Part shown: in pieces, positions 17,404 through 25,070 of the stretch
Position numbering within the stretch: the first letter of the stretch is position 1
Layout of the letters: every line of letters begins with the position of its first letter
Source: Candidatus Parcubacteria bacterium
Lineage (GTDB): Bacteria > Patescibacteriota > Patescibacteriia > Magasanikbacterales > UBA922
Length of the DNA stretch: 33,025 nt
Assembly: GCA_018646705.1 (NCBI GenBank)
Contig: JABGUG010000064.1
Coordinates: forward strand, 1 to 33,025
Direction of reading: 5' to 3'
The notes under the pieces: generated by a model
The model's input: only the letters and a program-made list of their open reading frames with translations
Database searches by the model: none
What the model was told of the DNA's origin: nothing
Translations under genes and position numbers: made by a program

Positions 17404-18132
17404 TTATTTTAAAGTTAATTCAAAAAGATATTCATGTGCCATCCATTTTTTATTAGATTTAAATATTTTTATCTTACCAGCTTCATTTAGTTCTTTATAA
17501 AATTTAATATTATCTTCCACAAATTCTTTTGTCGGTCCACTATCAAAAGCAATGAGTTTTGTATTATAATTTTCAATCATCTTTTTTAATGTTTTGGTGT
17601 AATCAGTAACAGTATAGATAATTATATAAATTTTTGATTTATTATACATATAAGGCTTTGCCAAATCTAGAAATTCTAAAATTTGTTTGTTTCCGTCAGG
17701 TCCGCCATCAAAGCTTTCTGTTAATTGTTTTCCAATTGCCTTTTGATAATCTATATGAACAATTTCTTGAGGTAGATTAACTACAATGATATCGAATTTC
17801 TTTTTATAATCAGCAAAATATGATCCTTTTTGAAAATCAATATTAACTTTATTTTTTTTGGCATTTTGTTTTGCCAAGTTTAATGCGTCTGTATCATTAT
17901 CTGTAGCGGAGACATTTCCACCTAGTTTAGCTGCAAGAATTCCCAAAAATCCAGAACCTGTTCCAATATCAATAACTGTTTCTCCCGGATTGATTTTCAT
18001 GTTTTCAGCAAAAAATGATCCATGAGGAGAGGGTGGAAATGTATGTTCATTAATATCTAATTCAAAATCAATATTTTGAATATTATATTTTCGGGTTTCT
18101 GGTTTTTTTACAAAATGTAATATTCTGGTCAT
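17404..18132 (-). CDS. SAM-dependent methyltransferase (start placed at MTRILHF)
   Basis: VIDIGTGSGFLGILAAKLG, DIIVVNLPQ. The listed ORF start at 18213 would overlap the upstream gene. Confidence 0.88.
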   Translation of the reverse strand: MTRILHFVKKPETRKYNIQNIDFELDINEHTFPPSPHGSFFAENMKINPGETVIDIGTGSGFLGILAAKLGGNVSATDNDTDALNLAKQNAKKNKVNIDFQKGSYFADYKKKFDIIVVNLPQEIVHIDYQKAIGKQLTESFDGGPDGNKQILEFLDLAKPYMYNKSKIYIIIYTVTDYTKTLKKMIENYNTKLIAFDSGPTKEFVEDNIKFYKELNEAGKIKIFKSNKKWMAHEYLFELTLK

Positions 18133-18137
18133 ATTTT

Positions 18138-18761
18138 TTAGAGAAAAAGAAATGTATTTTTTATTTCTTCTTTTGTTTTTCCGGAAAGTTGTTCTAAAAA
18201 TTTTTTCACACAATTCTGTGCCTCTTTTAATTTCTCCGGAGTAAAATATTCATACTCAGGTTCTTTCATTGAAGTTAGATGGATTTTATTTCTATGTTCT
18301 CTTACGAAATGTGCTACAGAGGCGTACTCCTTGCCAAATATCTTATTTTTCTCAGCTATATTTATCATCCATGAAAAATCACTTCGTCTTTTTAGTTCTC
18401 CTTTCGAGAGTTCTTCGACTGAAGTTTTTATTCTTTTTTGATCATGTAATGTTATATATTTTTTTAAAGAACCCATCTCTTTCCATTCTTTACCAAAGTC
18501 AATATTACTAGAAAAAGAATATAATAAAGAAAAAGTAAAACATTCTAAAAGTGAACCCAAAATCATTATTTGATTTTTAATAAATGATTTTTCAATAGAT
18601 CTATTTATATCGTAGCTGTTGTTTAACTCATTTAGAAAATCCAGATACTGTAAATTATATGCAGCATTTCTTTTCATTATATGATCTGGAATAAAATTGA
18701 GGAATTCCAAACACCTACTGATGGTTATAACTCCTACGATATTAAATTTATCTTTGTTCAT
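18138..18761 (-). CDS. Hypothetical protein, possibly HEPN-like
   Basis: 207-aa helical ORF with REHRNKIH (R-x6-H) near the C-terminus. Confidence 0.6.
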   Translation of the reverse strand: MNKDKFNIVGVITISRCLEFLNFIPDHIMKRNAAYNLQYLDFLNELNNSYDINRSIEKSFIKNQIMILGSLLECFTFSLLYSFSSNIDFGKEWKEMGSLKKYITLHDQKRIKTSVEELSKGELKRRSDFSWMINIAEKNKIFGKEYASVAHFVREHRNKIHLTSMKEPEYEYFTPEKLKEAQNCVKKFLEQLSGKTKEEIKNTFLFL

Positions 18762-18764
18762 ATT

Positions 18765-19208
18765 TTATTTAGTGATAACCATCTTAATTTCTTTCACCAA
18801 TCCCTCAACCTCATCACTCCCAATCCTATATTTCTTCCCAGAAGTCATTTCAATTTCTAATACATCCCATCCAGAAACATTGAAAATCCACATGCCTGTG
18901 GGAATCCAATATCGGATGCCCCAGCCGTGATACCATTTATGCTTTTCTGTTTTTGCTGAAACTATTTCTGATAGTTTGAATTTTTTTTGAAATATTCCAT
19001 AACCAAACTTGATACGTAAATATTCACCGTCAATCATTACCGTGAGAGTGCCAAAAGATGCAATTATGAAGAGAATGAAAATCATGAAGGCGAGAATACC
19101 GAGATTCATTTCTTCTCCACCGGCTACAAAAATTCCTGCAAAGAGAATTGCGGTGAGGGCAAAGACAAATATCATGAGACGTCCTATTTGTGTGTGATTG
19201 TATTGCAT
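18765..19208 (-). CDS. Membrane protein with PH-like domain
   Basis: Two N-terminal TM helices followed by a beta-rich YLRIKFGYGIFQKKFKLSEIVSAKTEK segment. Confidence 0.6.
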   Translation of the reverse strand: MQYNHTQIGRLMIFVFALTAILFAGIFVAGGEEMNLGILAFMIFILFIIASFGTLTVMIDGEYLRIKFGYGIFQKKFKLSEIVSAKTEKHKWYHGWGIRYWIPTGMWIFNVSGWDVLEIEMTSGKKYRIGSDEVEGLVKEIKMVITK

Positions 19209-19209
19209 A

Positions 19210-19524
19210 TTATTTCTTTATTATTTTTATACCTTTAATCCCAAAAAACGATAAAATCAAAATTATTATTTTTAAAATATAGTGATTATTAATATTTAAA
19301 AAATCTGCGGTCATTGGTGTAATACTGCCGACGAGTAAATGAGATAAAATGCCGATTGGCAGAGTAAGAAATAGCCAATTTTTTTTTGGAATATCTAGTC
19401 TTATTTTTAGAAATAATTTTGAAAGCAGGGGGGAAAGCAAGTAAATCCCGAGGAAAGATACGACAAAATCAAATACAGCATAGTCTAGTATTCGGAATTG
19501 TCGTAAGAACTCTAATGTGGACAT
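19210..19524 (-). CDS. Small integral membrane protein
   Basis: 104-aa hydrophobic ORF adjacent to the preceding genes. Confidence 0.6.
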   Translation of the reverse strand: MSTLEFLRQFRILDYAVFDFVVSFLGIYLLSPLLSKLFLKIRLDIPKKNWLFLTLPIGILSHLLVGSITPMTADFLNINNHYILKIIILILSFFGIKGIKIIKK

Positions 19525-19583
19525 ATTTTTTATTTATATCACTCCAATTTTATCTCTATTAAGCCCAAAAGTCAATGAAAATG

Positions 19584-19612
19584 TTGACAGCGGTTATCTT
19601 TTTTGTTAAGTT
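19584..19612 (+). promoter_or_regulatory. Sigma70-type promoter for island 2
   Basis: TTGACA (19584-19589), 17-nt spacer, TG-T-TAAGTT (19607-19612). Confidence 0.72.
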
Positions 19613-19640
19613 CAATTAGAAATCTAATCGAGGTTCTTCG

Positions 19641-19880
19641 GTGGAAATGCAAACAGCCGCGGAAATTCGCAGTACCATAGTCCGTTGCTTATCTAGGAGC
19701 AACAGCGTCGATCTCGTCACAGAAGAGATGGAGACCGTCAGACTTCTTGCCGGAACTTTTTCCATCTGTCCGAGGTCGGAAAAGGTAATCGGTAAGACGA
19801 CCGTCGACGGGGAAGATCTCGAGCTCTGTCTGGCCAACCTAATGTCTTCCAAAGAGATATCGCGTTTCGCGACGAGCTGA
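19641..19880 (+). CDS. Small protein of unknown function (79 aa), island 2
   Basis: GTG start with GAGG 7 nt upstream, GC-rich, promoter directly upstream. Confidence 0.65.
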   Translation: MEMQTAAEIRSTIVRCLSRSNSVDLVTEEMETVRLLAGTFSICPRSEKVIGKTTVDGEDLELCLANLMSSKEISRFATS

Positions 19881-19931
19881 AGAAACAAAACGATCCGCGT
19901 TTCGTGGATCGTGCAACCTTGAGGTGCTGAA

Positions 19932-20111
19932 GTGACAGATTCGAGTACGATCCATAGCCAGCCCAGCCACCTTCAGAGGGCTCGAGAGATCCTCGAGCGG
20001 GATGGTATGATCAGATGGCTCAAGTTCAGGATCGGGATTTCCTTCGATCTCGACAAGATCCGCCAGCTCGGTAGCGAGCTGTTTTCGCTCGAATATGAGT
20101 CATTGTTGTGA
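19932..20111 (+). CDS. Small protein MTDSSTIHSQPSHLQRAREILERDGMIRWLKFRIGISFDLDKIRQLGSELFSLEYESLL (59 aa), island 2
   Basis: GTG start preceded by GAGGTG; below the length cutoff of the supplied track. Confidence 0.55.
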   Translation: MTDSSTIHSQPSHLQRAREILERDGMIRWLKFRIGISFDLDKIRQLGSELFSLEYESLL

Positions 20112-20154
20112 GAGCCCAGAACACCGCCCGCCAAACACGGGCAAGGAGGTTATG

Positions 20155-20295
20155 ATGCACAATCGTGCACCGCCCCGACGCAAACGTTCTTCACGCGCGC
20201 GACGTCGGGGAGAACAAAAAGCAGTCCATAAGTGGACTGCTTTTTGTTTGATAGAAAATATTTTATATTTATTTTGCAATGGAAACTATGAGTAG
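20155..20295 (+). CDS. Possible Arg-rich small ORF (MHNRAPPRRKRSSRARRRGEQKA...), island 2
   Basis: AAGGAGG 5 nt upstream of the ATG; the frame runs through the terminator at 20214-20247, so the 3' end may be truncated or fused. Confidence 0.35.
   Translation: MHNRAPPRRKRSSRARRRGEQKAVHKWTAFCLIENILYLFCNGNYE
20214..20247. terminator. Intrinsic bidirectional terminator closing island 2
   Basis: ACAAAAAGCAGTCCA-taag-TGGACTGCTTTTTGT. Confidence 0.9.
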
Positions 20296-20484
20296 CAATA
20301 TTGAAATAATAATAAATATACCACCTATATAAAAATAAGATTTTAGACCTCGGTTTGGATCATACTTGATATGAAGTTTTTTTAGCAGGTATGTTTGAAA
20401 TTTGTAGATTTTTTTTGGAAAAAGAATCATGAGTAAACCCGCGATGAGGAATATTCCTGCTCGGATTGCAAATAGTTTATCCAT
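20269..20484 (-). CDS. Small membrane protein
   Basis: 71-aa ORF with two hydrophobic helices. Confidence 0.6.
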   Translation of the reverse strand: MDKLFAIRAGIFLIAGLLMILFPKKIYKFQTYLLKKLHIKYDPNRGLKSYFYIGGIFIIISILLLIVSIAK

Positions 20485-20502
20485 ACATTTTTGTTATGTA
20501 TA

Positions 20503-21225
20503 TTATTTTTTTCCACTAAAAATATCAAGTATGTCTTGGGCTGACTCTTCACCAATTGTTTTTTCAAAAAAATCAAGACGATCAAATTTCTTGAGTAGAA
20601 CAAAAACAAATATTATAGAACTCGCAAATGCTCCTTTGAGTAGAGAGGCGTATACCAGCCCTTGTGTTGGCATCATTGATAATGAAAGGAAGAGTACCGC
20701 AGCAAGAAAATAAAGAAGAATCCATTGAAATTGAGGAATGCGTTCTTTGTGTAGAGCAATCATGCTTTTTCTAATCTGTTGCAATATCAAGAGGCCTGCC
20801 ATGATACGATTTATTGCAGCATGACCCAAAGAAGGTAATTTTTTCTCTCCTACGGTTTTTTCTAATAAATTATGTACATCAGTCAAAGTAGTAGATTTAT
20901 GTGTAAAATTATAATCCCAAGCTTGGTTTTTTAATATTTGTTTATAATGTTTTTCAATTATTTTCTTGATTTTTTCTTGAGCTTCTTTGCCTAAGTGTCT
21001 AGTTTGACGATAAAGGCTAGACATAATTCCATCAAATTCTGTTATTCTGTCTCGTATGTCACTATAGCGACTACCTTGTCGTGATATAAAGAATCCAGTA
21101 AAAATAGAAAATAAAAATGTAGATATAGTGAGAAGAGTTTTGTAATAATCTAAATATCCAAAAGGAATATAAAAATATAAAATAGATAAAAATATAAAAA
21201 TAAAAGGCGTGAGATAAAATGTCAT
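20503..21225 (-). CDS. Membrane protein (DUF4239-like)
   Basis: Four hydrophobic helices around a helical loop, SSLYRQTRHLGKEAQEKIKKIIEKHYKQI. Confidence 0.65.
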   Translation of the reverse strand: MTFYLTPFIFIFLSILYFYIPFGYLDYYKTLLTISTFLFSIFTGFFISRQGSRYSDIRDRITEFDGIMSSLYRQTRHLGKEAQEKIKKIIEKHYKQILKNQAWDYNFTHKSTTLTDVHNLLEKTVGEKKLPSLGHAAINRIMAGLLILQQIRKSMIALHKERIPQFQWILLYFLAAVLFLSLSMMPTQGLVYASLLKGAFASSIIFVFVLLKKFDRLDFFEKTIGEESAQDILDIFSGKK

Positions 21226-21291
21226 AGATTAATAGATTATTTTATTATACAAGTATAATATACCATGCAATAGGGGACAATTCAATTAAAA

Positions 21292-21325
21292 AAGAAAAAG
21301 CAACTCTTATTAAGAGTTGCTTTTG
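21292..21325. terminator. Intrinsic bidirectional terminator closing island 3
   Basis: GCAACTCTTA-t-TAAGAGTTGC flanked by A-rich tract and TTTT. Confidence 0.88.
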
Positions 21326-21381
21326 CAAGTCCCCAACGATCGGTGCGACTGCGGTTGATAGTTGGGGGCCTCCTTGCGAGC

Positions 21382-22032
21382 CTACTTGCCGGGAGGCTCA
21401 GTGTGTTCGGTGTGTTTGAGGTGCTCGGTCCGCTGGATGATCTCGCATTCTTCTTGCGAGAACCGATTACACTTCGGTCGTTCTGGCACGATGTGCTCGG
21501 AGTTCCATCCGTTGGCACACACGAACGTGAATGTCGCCGGGTACGGCCTACCCGGGTAACGGGTGGTCCAGAAAGGGATTAGCCTTTCTCCGCATGCGGC
21601 GATCTCTTCTGCCACGATGATTTCCTCAGTAGTGCGGCAGTGCTCACAGGGCTCATGCGCGGCGTGTTCGGTGTTTCGTATGTCTATGCAGGAGTTCAGA
21701 TCCCGGGTATTGCACCGGGGTGGATCCATCTGCAATTCCCAGTCATTGTCGTTGATGCAGACGAAACGCTCCTCTCCACGGGGTATGTTTACAAAGCCGG
21801 ACGCCCATCCGTGTTTCTTGTATCCATACATTGCGCATAGCTCGGTCTCTTCGGCCTCGGCGATCTCCTCGAGAGATCGGCAGTCGCAGGAGGGTCCTGT
21901 CGGTTGGAGGTTTTCCGAAGGTGCCGCCACGAGGGTGACGAGCAAGACCGATCCGATCAACAGACCGAAGGTTAGGTAGACAGTCCCTTTGCTGCATTTA
22001 CGGTAGTTCTCTCGTATCTTCACTAGGGTCAC
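21382..22032 (-). CDS. Predicted membrane-anchored secreted protein with two tandem Cys-rich repeats (start at GTG 22032 or GTG 22023), island 3
   Basis: TM helix GTVYLTFGLLIGSVLLVTLVAAP, then two units CxCRSLEEIAEAEETELC...FVCIND.W...PPRCN...NSCIDIRNTEH and CEHCRTTEEIIVAEEIAAC...FVCANGW...RPKCN...EECEIIQRTEH. Confidence 0.75.
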   Translation of the reverse strand: MTLVKIRENYRKCSKGTVYLTFGLLIGSVLLVTLVAAPSENLQPTGPSCDCRSLEEIAEAEETELCAMYGYKKHGWASGFVNIPRGEERFVCINDNDWELQMDPPRCNTRDLNSCIDIRNTEHAAHEPCEHCRTTEEIIVAEEIAACGERLIPFWTTRYPGRPYPATFTFVCANGWNSEHIVPERPKCNRFSQEECEIIQRTEHLKHTEHTEPPGK

Positions 22033-22055
22033 CTAAAGTGAGGGTTTCAGTAATA

Positions 22056-22084
22056 TATTTATCATAAAAGAAGAGGTTTGTCAA
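22056..22084 (-). promoter_or_regulatory. Sigma70-type promoter for island 3
   Basis: TTGACA (22079-22084), 17-nt spacer, TG-A-TAAATA (22056-22061). Confidence 0.75.
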
Positions 22085-22123
22085 TCATGGTTAATAAAGG
22101 AATAACAAGTAAGGAGTAAGAAA

Positions 22124-22162
22124 TAACAAAAGACAATGCCTTTGGCATTGTCTTTTGTTTTA
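22124..22162. terminator. Long perfect intrinsic terminator
   Basis: ACAAAAGACAATGCC-ttt-GGCATTGTCTTTTGT. Confidence 0.9.
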
Positions 22163-22203
22163 AAATTCTTATTCCTTATTCCTTATTTGTTAGTTCTCAT
22201 TAG

Positions 22204-22479
22204 TTATTCTACTGCTCGTTCTTTTTTTGCTTGGTGTTCCATTTCTTCTAGTCTTTGGTAGTAGTCTCCGAATTCTTTCAAGTGAGCCAGTGTAATTTTG
22301 CCGGTGAGTACTGGATCGTCTCCAGTCACATCAGTCTGAGGATCATGTGTGCCATGTTCCATTTCTTCATCCATACCCATGCGAAAATCTTCAAGTTCAA
22401 AATCTACTTCTGAAAAGTTAATACCGATTTTGTCGGCAACTTCTTGAGCTTCTTCTGATGTGAATTTTTTTTCGGACAT
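22204..22479 (-). CDS. DUF5661-like protein
   Basis: FTSEEAQEVADKIGINFSEVDFELEDFRMGMDEEMEHGTHDPQTDVTGDD. Confidence 0.85.
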   Translation of the reverse strand: MSEKKFTSEEAQEVADKIGINFSEVDFELEDFRMGMDEEMEHGTHDPQTDVTGDDPVLTGKITLAHLKEFGDYYQRLEEMEHQAKKERAVE

Positions 22480-22500
22480 ATTGCAATTATTAAAAGTAAA

Positions 22501-22641
22501 TTATTTTTTTTCTGAGATTTCCTGATCAGTTTTGTGTTCAATTTCTATAGGATTTTTACCGATGCTAGAACCAAGACCAAGCATTATTCCGGTAAGAAAT
22601 TTAATAAAAAATGAACGTATTTTTTTAAGGAAATTGGACAT
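22501..22641 (-). CDS. Small protein (46 aa): MSNFLKKIRSFFIKFLTGIMLGLGSSIGKNPIEIEHKTDQEISEKK
   Basis: Complete ORF between cysS and the DUF5661 gene; one amphipathic/TM segment. Confidence 0.5.
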   Translation of the reverse strand: MSNFLKKIRSFFIKFLTGIMLGLGSSIGKNPIEIEHKTDQEISEKK

Positions 22642-22642
22642 A

Positions 22643-24013
22643 CTATTGAGAAATTTTTTGTCCTTCACCAGTATCTTCTACTTCAAATCCAAGTTTTTTG
22701 ATTTCGTCACGAAGCCTATCACTTTCTTCGAAGTTTTTTTCATCACGAGCTTTTTGTCGTTCGTCGAGAAGTGCTTGGACGTCGGCCGAGATTTCTATTT
22801 TTTCTTCTTCAATTTTGTCTAATCCTAGACCAAGAATTTTGTCGAATTCAAGAAGCGTATCGTAATCAATTTCGTCTTTTTTCAAACTCTCCCACACAAG
22901 AGCCAAAGCACCTGGTGTGTCCAGATCATCATTAATTTTTTCTTTAAACTCAATCTTCAAATCTTTCAATCTTTCAATCTTTCCATCTTTATTTTTAAGA
23001 TCCTTTACTTTACCATGAAGTCTCTTCAAACCAACTTCCGCAGCTTCGAGCGCTTCCCAAGAGAAGTTCAATTGTTTGCGGTAATGTGTTTGTAATAAGA
23101 AATAACGGTAGGCGAGTGGGTCAATATTTTTTTCTTTGAGTGTGTCCATGGTAATAAAATTGTCATCACTTTTTGCCATCTTGTCTTTGCCGAGAACAAG
23201 AAATTCACCATGCATCCAAAAATTTACCCAAGGTTTTTTGCCAGTAAGTGTTTCGGTTTGTGCAATTTCATTTGTGTGGTGAATTGGCACGTGATCAATT
23301 CCACCGCAGTGAATATCAAATTGTTCCCCTAGATATTTCACGCTCATGGCACTACATTCTATATGCCAACCCGGGAATCCTTTTTTTCCAAACGCATCCC
23401 ACTCCATCTGACGTGCTTCTCCTTCGGGAGAAAATTTCCACAAAGCAAAATCATGTGGATTTTTCTTTTCTCCCATGTCCACTCGTTCACCAGCCTTTAA
23501 TTCTTGGTTTTGTAAATTTGCGAGTTTGCCATAGTCATCGATCTTTGTTGTATCAAAATAAATTCCGTCAGTTGTTTCATAAGTCACACCTTTGTCAGTA
23601 AGTTTTTGTACAAAATTAATTTGTTCTTGGATATGGTCAGTTGCTTTACACCATTTGGTTGGCTCGGAAATATTTAAATCTACCATGTTTTTCTTAAATT
23701 TTTCAGCATAAAATTCTGCAATTTCCCATGCAGTCTTTCCTTCGCGAGCCGCACCCTTTTCCATTTTGTCTTCACCAGAGTCAGCATCATCAGTAAGATG
23801 GCCAACGTCAGTGATATTCATGATATGATTTACATCATAATTATTATATTGCAAAATACGCTTCAAAATATCTTGGAATACATATGTACGCAAGTTTCCA
23901 ATATGCGCATAATTATAAACAGTTGGACCACAGGTATAGAGACCGACCTTATTTTTTTCAATAGACTTGAATTCTTCTTTTTTGTGTGTAGAAGTATTGT
24001 ATAGTGAGAGCAT
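22643..24013 (-). CDS. cysS: Cysteinyl-tRNA synthetase (start at MLSLYNTST)
   Basis: LYTCGPTVYNYAHIGNLRTYVFQD (HIGH-like), WHIECSAMSVKYLGEQFDIHCGGIDHVPIHHTNEIAQ, KMAKSDDNFIT (KMSKS-like). Confidence 0.97.
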   Translation of the reverse strand: MLSLYNTSTHKKEEFKSIEKNKVGLYTCGPTVYNYAHIGNLRTYVFQDILKRILQYNNYDVNHIMNITDVGHLTDDADSGEDKMEKGAAREGKTAWEIAEFYAEKFKKNMVDLNISEPTKWCKATDHIQEQINFVQKLTDKGVTYETTDGIYFDTTKIDDYGKLANLQNQELKAGERVDMGEKKNPHDFALWKFSPEGEARQMEWDAFGKKGFPGWHIECSAMSVKYLGEQFDIHCGGIDHVPIHHTNEIAQTETLTGKKPWVNFWMHGEFLVLGKDKMAKSDDNFITMDTLKEKNIDPLAYRYFLLQTHYRKQLNFSWEALEAAEVGLKRLHGKVKDLKNKDGKIERLKDLKIEFKEKINDDLDTPGALALVWESLKKDEIDYDTLLEFDKILGLGLDKIEEEKIEISADVQALLDERQKARDEKNFEESDRLRDEIKKLGFEVEDTGEGQKISQ

Positions 24014-24084
24014 AAAATTATTAGTTATTGTGAGGTAATTATAGTTTAGTTTAGTACTAAGAGCAAGTGTTTTTTGTATGCTAT

Positions 24085-24190
24085 GCAACCCATCCCCCAA
24101 CCCCTTCCCTTAAAAAGGGGAAGGGGAGCTTGTAAATTGGGTTTCCTCCCCATTTTTAAGGGGAGGTGCCCGAAGGGCGGAGGGGTTGCG
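24085..24190. repeat. 106-bp multi-hairpin repeat, copy B, next to the DUF559 gene
   Basis: GCAACCCATCCCCCAACCCCTTCCCTTAAAAAGGGGAAGGGGAG...CCTCCCCATTTTTAAGGGGAGGTGCCCGAAGGGCGGAGGGGTTGCG. Confidence 0.93.
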
Positions 24191-24221
24191 TTGTGCTTAT
24201 TTATGATATACTTCATTTATT

Positions 24222-24608
24222 ATGAACGAAACTCTCTCCACAATCACAAAGCGTTCTCGTAAACTTCGTAGTAACCCAACACCGACCGAGTTAGAGCTCT
24301 GGAAGTATTTACGCAAAAGGCAATTTTATGGATTACGTTTTCTTCGTCAACACCCAATAAAATTTTCTATAGATAATAAAGTGGATTATTTTATAGTAGA
24401 TTTTTATTGTCATGATTATAAAATAGTTATAGAACTTGATGGTGAAATTCATAAAAAACAGAAAGATTATGATGAGATGCGCGAAGGCTTATTAAAAGAA
24501 ATGGGATTTATTATAATTAGATTTAAGAATAGAGAAATATTAGAAAATGTTGAAAAAGTTTTAAATAAAATAAAAAAACTTTTGTTTGAAAATAGACCAG
24601 TTTTGTAG
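24222..24608 (+). CDS. DUF559 domain (Vsr-like) endonuclease
   Basis: RKLRSNPTPTELELWKYLRKRQFYGLRFLRQHPI...DYFIVDFYCHDYKIVIELDGEIH, PD-(D/E)XK-type. Confidence 0.93.
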   Translation: MNETLSTITKRSRKLRSNPTPTELELWKYLRKRQFYGLRFLRQHPIKFSIDNKVDYFIVDFYCHDYKIVIELDGEIHKKQKDYDEMREGLLKEMGFIIIRFKNREILENVEKVLNKIKKLLFENRPVL

Positions 24609-24644
24609 TATACTTAACTTCAGTCTTAGTCTTAATATAATTTT

Positions 24645-24986
24645 ATGCGCCTACTTCTTCGTTGGATTGCAAATGCAGGCATTCTTCTTCTCATTGCATA
24701 CTATGTACCAAATATCGCACTTGCAGGTTTTTATGCGGCGCTGATTACCGCTTTAGTGCTTGGGCTTGTCAATGCAATTATTCGTCCGATTTTACTCTTG
24801 CTTACATTACCAGTAAATCTACTTACACTTGGACTTTTTACATTTGTAATCAACGCCTTGTTGTTCTGGTTTGTATCAACCGTAGTTGATGGATTTATGG
24901 TAGTAGGATTTCAAGCAGCATTTATTGGTGCATTACTTATGACAATTGCAAGTTGGTTTATTGGTCAGTTTCTCAAGAAAAAATAA
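24645..24986 (+). CDS. Phage holin 4_2 (pfam04020-like) membrane protein
   Basis: Four TM helices; LVLGLVNAIIRPILLLLTLPVNLLTLGLFTFVINALLFW. Confidence 0.9.
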   Translation: MRLLLRWIANAGILLLIAYYVPNIALAGFYAALITALVLGLVNAIIRPILLLLTLPVNLLTLGLFTFVINALLFWFVSTVVDGFMVVGFQAAFIGALLMTIASWFIGQFLKKK

Positions 24987-25064
24987 GGAGTTTAAAGTTA
25001 AAAAGTTTAAAAGTTCATAAAGTGTTTTATAAACTTTATAAACTTTATAACTTTATAAACTCTT
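24987..25064. repeat. Intergenic AT-rich word repeat (AAGTTTATAAAGTTT)
   Basis: TTTAAAGTTAAAAAGTTTAAAAG...TTTATAAACTTTATAAACTTTATAACTTTATAAACTC. Confidence 0.6.
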
Positions 25065-25070
25065 AATTTT

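Noticed and set aside
19979-21880. Shared 11-mer CTCGAGAGATC in islands 2 and 3
   Set aside because: Short, different frames and strands relative to the genes; could be chance in GC-rich DNA.
21343-21979. Plus-strand ORFs in island 3
   Set aside because: Promoter, terminator and the duplicated Cys-rich domain all support the minus-strand frame.
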